Shown one piece after another: positions 25,999 through 33,958 of a stretch of 64,000 nt of DNA. The translations under genes were made by a program, and so were the position numbers. Source of the stretch: Adiantum capillus-veneris (taxonomy: Eukaryota > Streptophyta > Polypodiopsida > Polypodiales > Pteridaceae); NCBI GenBank assembly GCA_014529385.2, contig CM043963.1, positions 100,916,912-100,980,911 of the forward strand, written 5' to 3'. The notes below the pieces were generated by a model. It was not told where the DNA came from. It worked only from the letters and a program-made list of their open reading frames with translations, and made no database searches. Numbering within the stretch: the first letter of the stretch is position 1; each line of letters starts with the position of its first letter.

Positions 25999-28900
25999 GA
26001 CACGCGACACACAGTGGTGGAATTCCACCCCAGAGAGTATTGGCCCCAAACCTTAGCGTCCCTTTCGGTATTTCTTTATATTGCATCAACTTAGTACAAG
26101 CCGGTACTCTAGACTCTGCACTCCAAGAAGCATGCCAGAGAATGAGCCCTTAGCACATATTTAAAGGCCCTTGGCCTATGACAAGCAGTTTACAAGAAAA
26201 GCCTTCAAACTCAAAAGCATATGGTCCAAAAGCAATGCCCAAAATCTACCAGTGCGTTTTGCAAAAATCCGTACAACTGCCACGTCAGCACTGTCAACGG
26301 AATTTTAGGCATGTCCATACAGTTGCCACGTCATCAGTCCATGCGTGTGTGTGTGGGTCTTGCTTTATTTTAATCCTTTATATCACTTGGGACCCCATCG
26401 GATAGAGCCCCCATAAGTTGGTGGGACTTCTTCTTCTATTACTTGTTCTTCTTAGGGTTTAGGCCCCTCGGTTGGCATCTGCAAGTTGGGTCCATTCTTC
26501 AAGGCTGGCATGTCAACAAATTGTGACATCTCCCCTTCTCGAAAGAGAGTAATAGTCCGCGATTACAGCATATCTACAAAACAACTCAAGTTAGCTCAAA
26601 AACTTCCAAGGGTCGTTCTGAGGGACATTCCGAGGGACAATCAATTTGCTCTTTTTGTTAAGGAGTTAGCTTCTCCTTTTGGCGCTTTTGATCAAGGAGT
26701 TGGCTTCTCCTTCCGTCCAGATCGAAACTCTCGATATTCCGGTGTAGTGAAATTAGCCATCACACCCAGAGCGCACTGATCTTCCATGGGTGTCTTGATG
26801 CACTAAAATTACATACCTAGGCAATCTCATCCAATTAGGAATAGTCAATGGTTGGCACATCACAATGCAGCACAAATGCTCACATATGCATGTTACAAGA
26901 CATAGAAACATACAGCCGTCAATGAACACTCCCCCCGCAAATAACCATCCTGGTCCGAGCCATGAGTTGTTCAACGACTCCCTCACCACTTCTCTCGCAA
27001 ATAACCTAAAAAGGTCTGGGCCATGAGATATAGAGGCCTTTTACAATCAAACGCCCCCTAGACCACAGCCTCCGTCGTTTGGAGGTGCTGGGAGTAACCA
27101 CTGCTTAAGACTTCTTGATACTCCCCCCGTAAATAACCATGCGAGTCCGGGCCATGAGTAACAACAATACTCCCCCCGTAAATAACCACAAGGGTCCGGG
27201 CCATGAGTAAAAACATCACTTTTCAATCATTCAATACTCCCCCCGCAAATAACCACAAGGGTCCGGGCCATGAGTATGAACAAGCATTCTCATCATTTCT
27301 CACCATCCTCTCGGGAGTAAAATCACCAATCATTGAAACCAGTATTAAAGCCAGAGGACATTTCAAATTGGCACCAAGACAGTTTCAAAACAGATACCAT
27401 TCATTTCAAATAAATTTCAAACAAAGTTTCAAACAATACTTTCTCAAACAAAGTTTCAAACAATACTTTCTCAAACAAAGTTCAAAAGTATCTAACTATA
27501 AAACAACTAGAGAGTTCATTCAGGGTTTTGTTCGAACAACCGAACTTTGAGGACGACTAGCTTGCCAATCTGCATCATGGTGATGGTTCGGTTCCGAGTC
27601 GCATCATTCTTGTCATGCCAAGGCATGCCTAACAGAACGTCACAATTGCCCAACTTCATAATGTGGAAATCGGCTTTTCCATGATAATCTTGGATAGTCA
27701 CTAGAAGAGCACCAGTGAGTGGTACCACTTTCTGAGTTTGCCCTGTGGCTAGCTCAGCTTCAATTTCTCCACCCTCTGCATCATATAATCAAAGTCTATC
27801 TGCTTCAAGAATTCTGGACTTTCTGAGTTTGCCCTATGGCTAGCTCAGCTTCAATTTCTCCACCCTCTGCATCATATAATCAAAGTCCATCAATCAAAGT
27901 CCATCTGCTTCAAGAATTCTGGATGGATGAAGTTCTCTGTAGCTCCTGGGTCAAAGAAAATTAGGGCTTTCAAACCGTTGACTCTGCCATATGCTCGACA
28001 CAATTCATTTGTACTTTCAAGGCGTATGCCATAGATTGTCAGATACTAATCCAACGGACGGTTTAGCTCGTTTGCCTGGAGATGGTCCTGGGTTTCTGTC
28101 GACGCGGGAGTCGGCTTCGCGGGTCTATCAGTGTATTGAGGACAACCAAAATAGTTGTCCTGTTTGAAAGCATCCAAAAATCGGCCTTCTTGTAGTAAGG
28201 TGTCTTGTTGTTGAGGTGTCAAACGAGGCCATTGTGGTTGACTTTCACGAGACTCGAGAATTTGTTCTTTGTTGGCGAGAGTTGTGGTAAGTCGCCGGAG
28301 GTTCTTCTGTGGTAAACTCTACCTTTCCCTTCATCAGTTTGTAGCCGACCGCAACATGGTCCATAAGCTCTTGCATGGTAGAGGCTTGCTTGGAGAGACA
28401 ATATTCCTACAATGGTGATGGTAGCCGCATTGGTGTAGCGCTCGCACTGGTCTGCCAAGAAAATGAACTTAGAGGACACCGGAAGGTACACGTCGAGAAA
28501 CCTATGGTTATAGTCGTCCATGGTTTCGGTCACAAGATCACTGTCACAAGACCGGCACCACGTGCCAATAGAAAAGAACAAAGTGAACAGACTTTTAGCA
28601 CTTCAATAACAACTAACTAAGAGAGAGAGAGAGAGAGGTGACACGCGACACACATTGGCGGAATTCCACCCCAGAAAGTATTGGCCCCAAACCTTGGCAC
28701 CCCTTTCGGTATTTCTTTATATTGCATCAACTCAGTACAAGCCGGTACTCTAGACTCTAAACTCCAGGAAGCATGCCAGAGAATGAGCCCTTCGCACATA
28801 TTTAAAGGCCCTTGGCCTAGGAAAGCAGTTTACATGAAAAACCTTCAAACTCAAAAGCATCTGGTCCAAAAGCAATGCCCAAAATCTGCCAGTGCGTTTT

Positions 28901-31900
28901 GCGAAAATCCGTACAATCTGCCAGCGCGTTTTGCGGAAATCCGTACAACTGCCATGTCAGCTCTGTCAGCGCGTTTTGCGCAAATCTGCCACGTCAACAC
29001 TGTTAGCGGAATTTTAGGCATGTGTACAACTGCCACGTCATCAATCTAGGTGTGTGTGTGGGGGTCTTGCTTTATTTTAATACTTTACGTCACTTGGGGC
29101 CCCATCGGACGGGGTCCCCATAAGTTAGTAGGACTTCTTCTTCTGTTACTTGTTCTTCTTAGGGTTTAGGCCCCTCGGCTGGCATCTACAAGTTGGCTCC
29201 ATTCTTCAGGGCTTTGACACATAGCAGTTTGTGACAGCAAATGTAAGGAAATGCTGATGTGGCAGCTTTTCGGCTTTTGGGCGTCGGTTCTTGAGCAGTC
29301 TTGCTTTTGGGCACCCTGTTCTTAGCAATGTTGCTTTTGGGTTTCAATGCCTTTACATACGTTGTACGAGCCTGGAAGTCACTTTTGGCATATCAAATAT
29401 ATACCTAGATGAATCCAGGATAAGCCTAGATTCACCTACTAAGGAAAGTGCAAGGTATAAACCCATGGTAGTCACCCACAAGACAATATAACCATCAGCT
29501 CATCATGCGTAGCATTCACTAAATACCACGACATCCCCACTAACGTCGTCAGTGCCCAATAGTGGGTGTAGAACTAGGTACTAACATATGCTCCCAAACA
29601 CAACACACGCCACACCCACACACACATGAGCATACATCAACACATAATTCAGCATACTGAGTTTCTGTCATGACTCCGGAGATCAAGGGCAGACTCAGCC
29701 ATAATGAAGCCTAGCACTAAAAGAAACATTAAATCGAAAAAATTAGCACAAAAAATGAGGTAGTTGATAGGGCATACGCACCACAAAGATCGAAAGAATT
29801 AGCACAACATCAACTGCACGGTTGCACAATTACAGAGTGACTCCTTGGCAGTTGTACTATGTTCCTTTATCAATATAAAACGAAATATCATACGAGGCGT
29901 AACTTAGGGGCTAGTGCATCTAGAGGTGGAGCTTTACCACTCTGTCTCTCTTAATAGTTCAAGTGTTAATAGTATTGCCGTGTGTTTGCGGTGGATTCAC
30001 CACTTTGCCAGTGACTTGCTCAATGCCACCTACAATCCTCCCCAAGGCATCATCTACCCGGAATTTGTCACATGAGGATGAAACTCAAATCCCATGAAGC
30101 TATGTGGCTCTATCAAAGGCTGCTCTATCGATCCATCTGTTTAACAACCAACTCCATCTAAGCGCAGTCATGCATCATCTAGAATATATACCATAAAATT
30201 TGCAATCCCTCTGGACTAATAAACACACTGCCCTGTCTCTCAGAATCCCGCATAAAGAACACATCAACCTTGAGCCGACCTGGTCCCACTGGATTCGCTA
30301 AGAAATGAGCTGAGCTGGGGATAACCAACAAAGTAATCAAAGCACTCATCCTGCTGAACTAGGGACTGTACAATCTCCTATAACCGCTCAACCAAGGCCA
30401 CACTACAAGTGGGACTTTTGGTTGAACCTACAAAGGACCACTGATTGTTGCACCCTCTCAAATGCATGAACCTGTCGTCGACACCTCAGATTGTTGGTCC
30501 GACTCTTCAATAAAAACTTATGTCTCTTGTCTAGGCTCACTCCCATCTAGTGGTTCGTCTGAAGCAGATCTCTCTACCCTCGTGTAAACCATCACACTAA
30601 TCTTGGGTAGCAAGATTCCTAAATGAAAAGTGATTTGACGAAGTTGCAATGCTTCCCTATGGTCATTAGCTAGGCCACTCTTAAGAGCAAGAAACAATAA
30701 GAAGACTACTAATCCCTTCCAACAAAGGTCACAACAAAAAACAAGAATTTTAAATTTGTAGCTACTTATGAAGACAAATTTCATAGCAAAAGAAAACTTC
30801 AAAATGGGAAAAAATATATAATGGAGGGAGTGATAATGATAGATAGTTCAAAACATGCATTGGAATAGAATATGCAAACAAATACGCTCTTGACACTGGA
30901 TTTTTTTGCAATTGATTGTCAAAATATTTTGATAGGCCACTTCAAATATCCATGTATCATAATACTTTTCAGTCAAAGAAAACAACGTTGTTAAATTTGA
31001 TTAGCTTCAAACATTAGTTTGTTTAAAGTGCTGACTTTCATGCTCTTCAAATTTGGTGTCATGTTGACTATTTGCATCGCAACAACTCTACTACAATACG
31101 AGACCATGGGTTTGATTACACCAAAAGCTCACCATTGTCTCAAAAGATATCGAGATGAAGACCAGGGAGGCGTTGGTCAAGTCAACATCCAATGCCGTTG
31201 CGATTGCAGTAGGAACCACTGCCAAATCCGAAGACAAAAATAAGAATTTCTGAAGAATTAATTGGCCTTTAAATGCTTATAAGATTTTTGTTACCTCTTA
31301 CAAAGTAATCTCTCCATGAAATACTATATGTTGGCCGCATTGAAGGGAAAAAAAACCGTAAAGCAATCCATGAAACAACCGCTTGCATGGTAAAGTGGAC
31401 TGTGTTCATCAGCAGTGGAGCTGGGAATTCCCACAACTTGGCTCCGATAAGTTTTTTATTGTATCTGAAATAGTGCAGGGTAGAATAGGATGGGTAAACA
31501 GTATGCATAGGCTCTATTTCTGAAGATTTTTCTAAAAATTTAAGCCCATTGCTTTAAACAAAATGACACAAGATATCCACTTCTTGATGAACAAAAGCAA
31601 GAAAACTGCAAATGTTGAGCATAGTTTCTGCGGAAATTTGAAATTGATAGTGCTATGTAAGGTCTTAACAGTACAAAGAAACAGCACTCACATTGTTAGG
31701 CCAGTGCTGAAGAAGTACCATATCAATATGAAGATAAAAGTACGGAATAGAGCGACAAGAATAGATCTCCTAGAAGAGATGAGGTCATCTTCTTGCCGCT
31801 CGACTAGCTCTTGTAGTGATAGCTCGCTCGATCCTTGACTCCCCTGCTCTTCGTCTGCTGGCCCATGGTATCCATTTTCTTGCCTGGAATAAGCAGAACG

Positions 31901-32305
31901 CGAGCTCGTTCTAGACAAGTGATGTCGGTCCACCAGTCCTTGATGGGGATCAGCTGCATGGGCCGTTGTAGAGGGTGGCATAAATCCAAAATCCCTCTCA
32001 AAATCTTGATCAGAGACAGCATAATTTGAACCTGGGGAAGATACACTGGAATCGGGAGTAGGATCCCAAGATGGGTGGGTGGAGATGGTGATGTTAATGC
32101 CTCTCCGGTCTCCAAGGCCAGGTAAGGATGCATCTGATTCGCTTTCAGAGCGAAGCGCGAACTGCTTTTGGAAGTCAAGAACAGGCTCATCTACGGTCGA
32201 GACTTGGGGTCTCACACGGGGCTGCGCTGTGCTGCTGGATCGCCAGCGAGAGAACGAAAGTTCCCCATCTGAGAGAGGGTACTCCTCTTCTTCGTCACCC
32301 ACCAT
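1461..32305 (-). CDS. Triose-phosphate/sugar-phosphate translocator family protein, 11 exons with a 26 kb intron
   Basis: This is a membrane transporter of the drug/metabolite superfamily (TPT/DUF250 group, resembling plant proteins annotated 'probable sugar phosphate/phosphate translocator'). Its substrate cannot be read from sequence. Exons on the minus strand are 32305-31692, 31464-31295, 31218-31133, 5047-4998, 4905-4838, 4743-4619, 4344-4332, 4214-4030, 3914-3828, 1763-1669 and 1578-1461. All junctions are GT-AG and phases agree, giving 1611 nt (536 codons plus TAA). Residues 1 to about 180 are acidic and Ser-rich. About ten hydrophobic segments follow, starting at [14 protein letters not shown]. 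Family hallmarks are [33 protein letters not shown] and [17 protein letters not shown]. The C-terminal tail (about 40 residues) is hydrophilic. No stop or frameshift is seen in the joined exons, so the gene looks functional. The exon 10 donor overlaps a TAA, so failure to splice there would end the protein early. Confidence 0.9.
1764..3827 (-). other. Intron 9 of the translocator gene
   Basis: This 2.06 kb intron has a GTAAGCC donor and a CAG acceptor. It contains a segment rich in GGGGACGG-type motifs (about 1805-1940), loosely like the MITE-like sequence at 19316-19451, and the 94-bp tandem duplication. No protein-coding remnant is recognised. Confidence 0.6.
2366..2553. repeat. Perfect tandem duplication of a 94-bp unit in intron 9
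   Basis: Two head-to-tail copies (2366-2459 and 2460-2553) appear identical by eye. They begin TGCAATTCAATGCTC and end AATTGCCGTTCTG. The lack of differences suggests a recent duplication. Confidence 0.85.
5048..6157. other. Intronic stretch without a recognised gene
   Basis: This stretch contains short ORFs only, including a 141-codon hydrophobic ORF at 5303-5728 on the minus strand with no recognisable motif. It may be ancestral intron sequence. Confidence 0.4.
6722..7893 (+). repeat. 5' LTR of the nested non-autonomous element
   Basis: 1172 bp, TGTCACGTGAC to CACCTAACA. It contains a TATATAA box at 7037-7043 and CTCGTCGTCG-rich sequence near its 3' end. Confidence 0.9.
7037..7043 (+). 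promoter_or_regulatory. Candidate TATA box in the nested element 5' LTR
   Basis: TATATAA lies about 315 bp into the LTR and is preserved in the 3' LTR at 10156-10162, as expected for the LTR promoter. Confidence 0.45.
8002..9628 (+). pseudogene. Gag-like ORF of the nested element with HDDLHDD repeats
   Basis: A likely ATG is at 8002. The frame shifts into the one open from 8030, and an in-frame TAA at 8855 splits it. The N-terminal part is basic and rich in QEPQEP repeats. It is followed by [10 protein letters not shown], like the start of plant gypsy Gag proteins, then a charged helical stretch ([21 protein letters not shown]). From about 8760 to 8925 it has repeated His/Asp units ([18 protein letters not shown]). 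No capsid fold, zinc knuckle or polymerase motif is recognisable. Function is unknown beyond being the only internal ORF. Confidence 0.6.
9849..11053 (+). repeat. 3' LTR of the nested non-autonomous element
   Basis: 1205 bp, closely matching 6722-7893. It is slightly longer because of small indels (for example the extra stretch near 10375-10425). It is followed by the TGTAC duplication. Confidence 0.9.
12202..13424 (-). pseudogene. Gypsy-1 integrase and chromodomain
   Basis: On the minus strand from 13424 the integrase core shows ATDFIFDLP (first D), IVSDRDPRM (second D) and DGQSEEAN (catalytic E), followed by the [11 protein letters not shown]-terminal domain. A frame break at about 12546 leads to an acidic linker and a chromodomain-like segment ([32 protein letters not shown]). 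The chromodomain places the family among chromoviruses, where it is thought to bias insertion toward particular chromatin. Confidence 0.85.
13464..13866 (-). pseudogene. Gypsy-1 RNase H end and connection to integrase
   Basis: [11 protein letters not shown], the usual sequence at the end of the gypsy RNase H, is visible, followed by a linker into the integrase zinc region. Compared with Gypsy-2, about 50 bp around [14 protein letters not shown] are missing. Confidence 0.75.
13867..14518 (-). mobile_element. Solo LTR of the Gypsy-3 family inside Gypsy-1
   Basis: 652 bp, TGTCACAAGAC to GTTACA, matching the LTRs at 25884-26528 and 28542-29236. Flanks are GTGCT (13862-13866) and TTGCT (14519-14523), one mismatch. 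Gypsy-2 shows the uninterrupted sequence at about 22704 (GGTAGTGCTTCCAACTAG). No internal sequence remains, consistent with recombination between two LTRs. Strand is given by analogy with Gypsy-3. Confidence 0.85.
14587..15452 (-). pseudogene. Gypsy-1 reverse transcriptase and start of RNase H
   Basis: The minus strand shows [14 protein letters not shown], the [13 protein letters not shown] motif, [20 protein letters not shown] and the catalytic FFDDMIVYS (FxDD). A frame break at about 14980 precedes the thumb and RNase H start ([27 protein letters not shown]). Read-through is impossible because of the break and the downstream solo LTR. Confidence 0.88.
15480..16328 (-). pseudogene. Gypsy-1 aspartic protease and N-terminus of RT
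   Basis: The protease active site reads [12 protein letters not shown], so D-P-G stands where D-S/T-G is usual. The flap and end are visible as [10 protein letters not shown]. The RT N-terminal segment DHRIDLVPG to EELLEKGLI follows and ends at a stop at 15480. A frame break separates 16059 from 16046. Confidence 0.8.
16331..18069 (-). pseudogene. Gypsy-1 gag
   Basis: Fragments in several frames cover a Gag protein. The N-terminal portion (KGRALWKR-frame remnants; better preserved in Gypsy-2 at 23645-23990) precedes a Gly/Met/Pro-rich stretch (17561-17100), then capsid motifs [28 protein letters not shown] and YNRRF. A zinc knuckle near 16330-16375 reads [14 protein letters not shown], in which the second Cys has become Arg. 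Several stops make it non-coding. Confidence 0.78.
18078..18962 (-). repeat. Gypsy-1 5' LTR, truncated
   Basis: It matches the distal two-thirds of the other three LTRs, from AGCCTCAACACAAAAGC to the terminal CCCTCGTGACA. About 600 bp on the internal side are replaced by a short stretch around 18080-18097. GGAAC follows directly. Confidence 0.82.
19316..19451. mobile_element. Candidate 136-bp MITE with 8-bp target duplication
   Basis: Terminal inverted repeats CCATAGTCAC (19316) and GTGACTATGG (19440-19449) enclose a GGGGACGG-rich core. The 8-mer GGCTATGT is present on both sides (19308-19315 and 19452-19459). Eight-base duplications are typical of hAT elements, but the two extra bases at the right end leave the boundary uncertain. 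Confidence 0.5.
19494..19549. repeat. GA microsatellite
   Basis: About 56 bp of uninterrupted (GA)n. Confidence 0.95.
19800..21245 (-). repeat. Gypsy-2 3' LTR
   Basis: 1446 bp, plus-strand TGAAACCTGCCCG to CCTCGTGGCA. It carries the empty insertion site that Gypsy-1's LTR shows occupied. Confidence 0.9.
21551..22228 (-). pseudogene. Gypsy-2 integrase C-terminal half and chromodomain
   Basis: The minus strand from 22228 retains the end of the integrase core ([19 protein letters not shown]) and the [18 protein letters not shown] domain. A frame break precedes the chromodomain-like segment [21 protein letters not shown] (slightly better preserved than in Gypsy-1). The D,D catalytic residues are deleted. 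Confidence 0.8.
22280..23600 (-). pseudogene. Gypsy-2 RT and RNase H
   Basis: Covers the RT palm from KSGYHQIR-equivalent sequence (about 23480) through FFDDMIVYS, then the thumb ([21 protein letters not shown]), RNase H ([19 protein letters not shown]) and [18 protein letters not shown]. At least three frame breaks or stops (near 23200, 22690 and 23450) occur. Confidence 0.85.
23645..24032 (-). pseudogene. Gypsy-2 gag N-terminus
   Basis: Minus-strand [19 protein letters not shown] starts a Ser/Pro-rich segment with [19 protein letters not shown], ending at the deletion junction near 23646. The frame is open back into the LTR, but the ATG of MRDYTT (about 23950) is the likely start. Confidence 0.7.
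24033..25493 (-). repeat. Gypsy-2 5' LTR
   Basis: 1461 bp, plus-strand TGAAACCGGCCCG to CATCCTCGTGACA. TTATG follows. It has small indels relative to the 3' LTR. Confidence 0.9.
25499..25878. other. GC-rich intronic segment of unknown origin
   Basis: About 380 bp, clearly more GC-rich than its surroundings, between Gypsy-2 and Gypsy-3. It contains a 93-codon ORF (25670-25951) that runs into the Gypsy-3 LTR and has no recognisable motif. I cannot classify it. Confidence 0.4.
25884..26528 (-). repeat. Gypsy-3 3' LTR
   Basis: 645 bp, plus-strand TGTTAGAAGACCGGCACC to AATTGTGACA, containing a GA microsatellite at about 25963-25997. Confidence 0.87.
26928..27277 (-). repeat. Five imperfect repeats with polypurine-tract-like G runs in Gypsy-3
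   Basis: On the plus strand the unit ACTCCCCCCGYAAATAACC, followed by GGTCCGGGCCATGAG, occurs at about 26928, 26980 (degenerate), 27121, 27171 and 27236. On the element strand each unit carries a GGGGGGAGT tract resembling the priming tracts of LTR elements. Confidence 0.8.
27516..27990 (-). pseudogene. Gypsy-3 protease remnant
   Basis: The active site [17 protein letters not shown] (about 27960-27910) has D-P-G, as in Gypsy-1. The protease end [18 protein letters not shown] follows near 27640. Between them a roughly 90-bp segment is tandemly duplicated (about 27728-27907). Confidence 0.75.
28219..28541 (-). pseudogene. Gypsy-3 gag (capsid) fragment
   Basis: Minus-strand [20 protein letters not shown] and FLADQCERY resemble the C-terminal capsid region of Gypsy-1 (EYNRRF, TKQIEKY). 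Frame shifts follow. It lies immediately inside the 5' LTR. Confidence 0.65.
28542..29236 (-). repeat. Gypsy-3 5' LTR
   Basis: 695 bp, plus-strand TGTCACAAGACCGGCACC to GTTTGTGACA, followed by GCAAA. It is longer than the 3' LTR partly through an extra TCTGCCAGCGCGTTTTGCG-type unit near 28915-28985. Confidence 0.87.
29242..31132. other. Intronic stretch without a recognised gene
   Basis: About 1.9 kb of AT-rich sequence up to the exon 3 donor. I see no element ends, RNA gene or coding remnant. Confidence 0.5.
31133..32305 (-). CDS. Translocator gene exons 1-3 (N-terminal tail and first membrane segments)
   Basis: Exon 1 (32305-31692, 614 nt) encodes the acidic N-terminal tail and the first membrane helix, ending in phase 2 at an AT|GTGAGT donor. 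Exon 2 (31464-31295, 170 nt) encodes [20 protein letters not shown] through SWRDYFVR and ends in phase 1. Exon 3 (31218-31133, 86 nt) restores VVPTA and ends after TFETM-like residues at an ATG|GTGAG donor, which opens the giant intron. The ATG at 32305 is preceded by a 5-codon uORF that overlaps it. Confidence 0.9.
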
Positions 32306-32312
32306 CGCGCAT
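32295..32312 (-). promoter_or_regulatory. Short uORF overlapping the translocator start codon
   Basis: An ATG at 32312-32310 opens a 5-codon frame (MRDGG) that stops with TGA at 32297-32295, running across the main ATG at 32305 in another frame. If the transcript starts upstream, it could lower initiation at the main ATG. Confidence 0.45.
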
Positions 32313-32793
32313 TAACACGGGGCTGCCTCTGCTACCAATGGCGACTTCTGCACTAATCATGCGCTAATCCAAGCAGCTCGACACATGTTCGACTCATTCA
32401 AGCGAAAAAAGAGAATTTGTAAGAGCACATCAATTTTCTATTTCTGCAAATTTAGCTGATCGGCCGGTGCCCCACTTTTGACATCAAGTCAGATCGGCGA
32501 TGTCCGTTCGATCTCAAATTAAACTCCATGTAAAAAGGAACTATTTTCATGAGTAGGTAATAGACATATAAATTGACCTTGTGTTTCGGGTCTGAATCAT
32601 GTGTGAACTACATGTGAATTGTTCTAGCTAATTATGTGATACGATCACATACTTATGCATGCAATGCATGCCATGCATTAGGGAAATGGTAAGGCCTCAT
32701 CATTGAAGAGAGCCTCAGGACTATTTGCCTTGGATGGTGACAAGCCCGTTTGATGGCATCGACAGTGCGCAAGGGCATCTCGGTCGAATGCGT
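32306..32793 (-). promoter_or_regulatory. Remaining 5' flank of the translocator gene
   Basis: Only 488 bp separate the start codon from the LTR that begins at 32794. The segment should contain the 5' UTR and core promoter. No clear TATA box at a convincing position was found. Confidence 0.4.
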
Positions 32794-33858
32794 TGTCAGG
32801 AGTTTTTTGGAAGAAGTGATTGCGCATATGTACATACACATGCATGGTGCATTGAATAAAGAATTGCCCATTTTCCATAGCCAGGTGGTTACGTGGGGCC
32901 CACATGTGTACAGGTAGGACAGGGTGTACATAGTGCATCGTTTTTCACTATTACCAGTACTGGTGTGTTTTTTATATAATAATGAGGAGTTGGTAGCGCG
33001 TAAAACTTATCGAGGAAGCTATCTGCGGGCCGACGACATGAGGTAAGCAAGTGCGTCAGATGGCATCTAGTGGCATCAGGAGGCCGAATGGGGTCAATAC
33101 TTGCACGTGGAGAAGTACCGAAACAACGTGGATGTTTTCTTGTGATAATTATGCAGAAAGGTCATCATGAGGACCATCTTTTGGGACCACTTCACGTGGT
33201 TGCGGGATGCATTATTGAAAAAAGCTGAGTGCCAGGTGTGCGGATGATGAAAAAAGGTGACAACTATGCACTATGAGGCCAGTTTTTGGCCTGTTCGGGG
33301 TCTGTTTGAAGTCATCTAAAAGGCCAAGGGTGCCCAACTAATAAAGCTAAGCGTGGGAACTGAAAAAATAGAGAGAAGACCAAAAAAAACGTGGAGAGAA
33401 GAGGAGGAACAGCCGCAACTATGTTTTGGGGGTTTTTGGAGTCTGTTTTGGCCGTAAACTGCTCATCCGAGGTCGAATTTGAGCACTTTGACATTGTAGA
33501 CTAGGGTTTTGGGCCATTCCGAACGCGATGATGCTGTCCATTTTGCCAAATTCCTTACTGTTTTTTTGCTATTTTGGTTGTGTAAGTTTCTCCTCTGAGC
33601 GAAATTTCTGCTCCAATTTGTGATTGTATCTGGTATATTTTACCCATATTGTGTGAGCTATTTGCCCCATTGGTGTTGGCCCAAGCTCATTTGTATCTAA
33701 ACATCAGAAATTCTCCTCTTTTGAGCTGAGTTTTTTGGGTGTGTGTGTGTGTGTCTATCTCTGTGTGGAGTGGGTAAACGAATAGTCTCTCTCCTCTCGC
33801 TCCATCGGTGTGTTCCCTGTCTCAGCGAGGTGGGTTGTGTAAGCCGAGTGGTGCCCCA

Positions 33859-33896
<38 letters not shown>

Positions 33897-33958
33897 CTTC
33901 CCAAGAGTGTGTGTCGCGTTGTTATAGAGGCGTTCTGTGTGTTTCCATCCCGCTCACA
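32794..33958 (+). repeat. Gypsy-4 5' LTR
   Basis: 1165 bp. It includes a (GT)n tract at 33861-33894, which is much shorter in the 3' LTR (about 45456-45469). Confidence 0.9.

Larger units (their letters stand above)
25884..29236 (-). mobile_element. Gypsy-3, short gypsy deletion derivative, minus strand
   Basis: LTRs lie at 25884-26528 and 28542-29236, with flanking GCAAA duplications (25879-25883 and 29237-29241). The 2 kb interior keeps part of the capsid and the protease but has no RT, RNase H or integrase. The start of gag abuts the 5' LTR without a normal leader, so a deletion also removed the primer site. A purine tract AGAAGGGGAGA directly precedes the 3' LTR on the minus strand. A solo LTR of this family lies in Gypsy-1. 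Confidence 0.88.
5048..31132 (-). other. Intron 3 of the translocator gene, 26 kb filled with retrotransposons
   Basis: The intron is bounded by a GTGAGC donor (minus strand, next to 31133) and a GGCAG acceptor next to 5047. Exons on either side join in frame within a conserved family motif. At least five LTR-element insertions with recognisable ends fill most of it. The parts that are not clearly element sequence are 5048-6157, 18968-19794, 25499-25878 and 29242-31132. Confidence 0.88.

Noticed and set aside
26928-27277. CRISPR-like spaced repeats
   Set aside because: Units are imperfect, spacing is irregular, they sit inside a gypsy element, and the setting is eukaryotic.
31835-32367. Plus-strand ORFs over the translocator first exon
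   Set aside because: They are shadows of exon 1 on the minus strand.
32653-32938. Minus-strand ORFs of 86-92 codons upstream of the translocator
   Set aside because: They run across the Gypsy-4 LTR boundary and are repeated in the 3' LTR.
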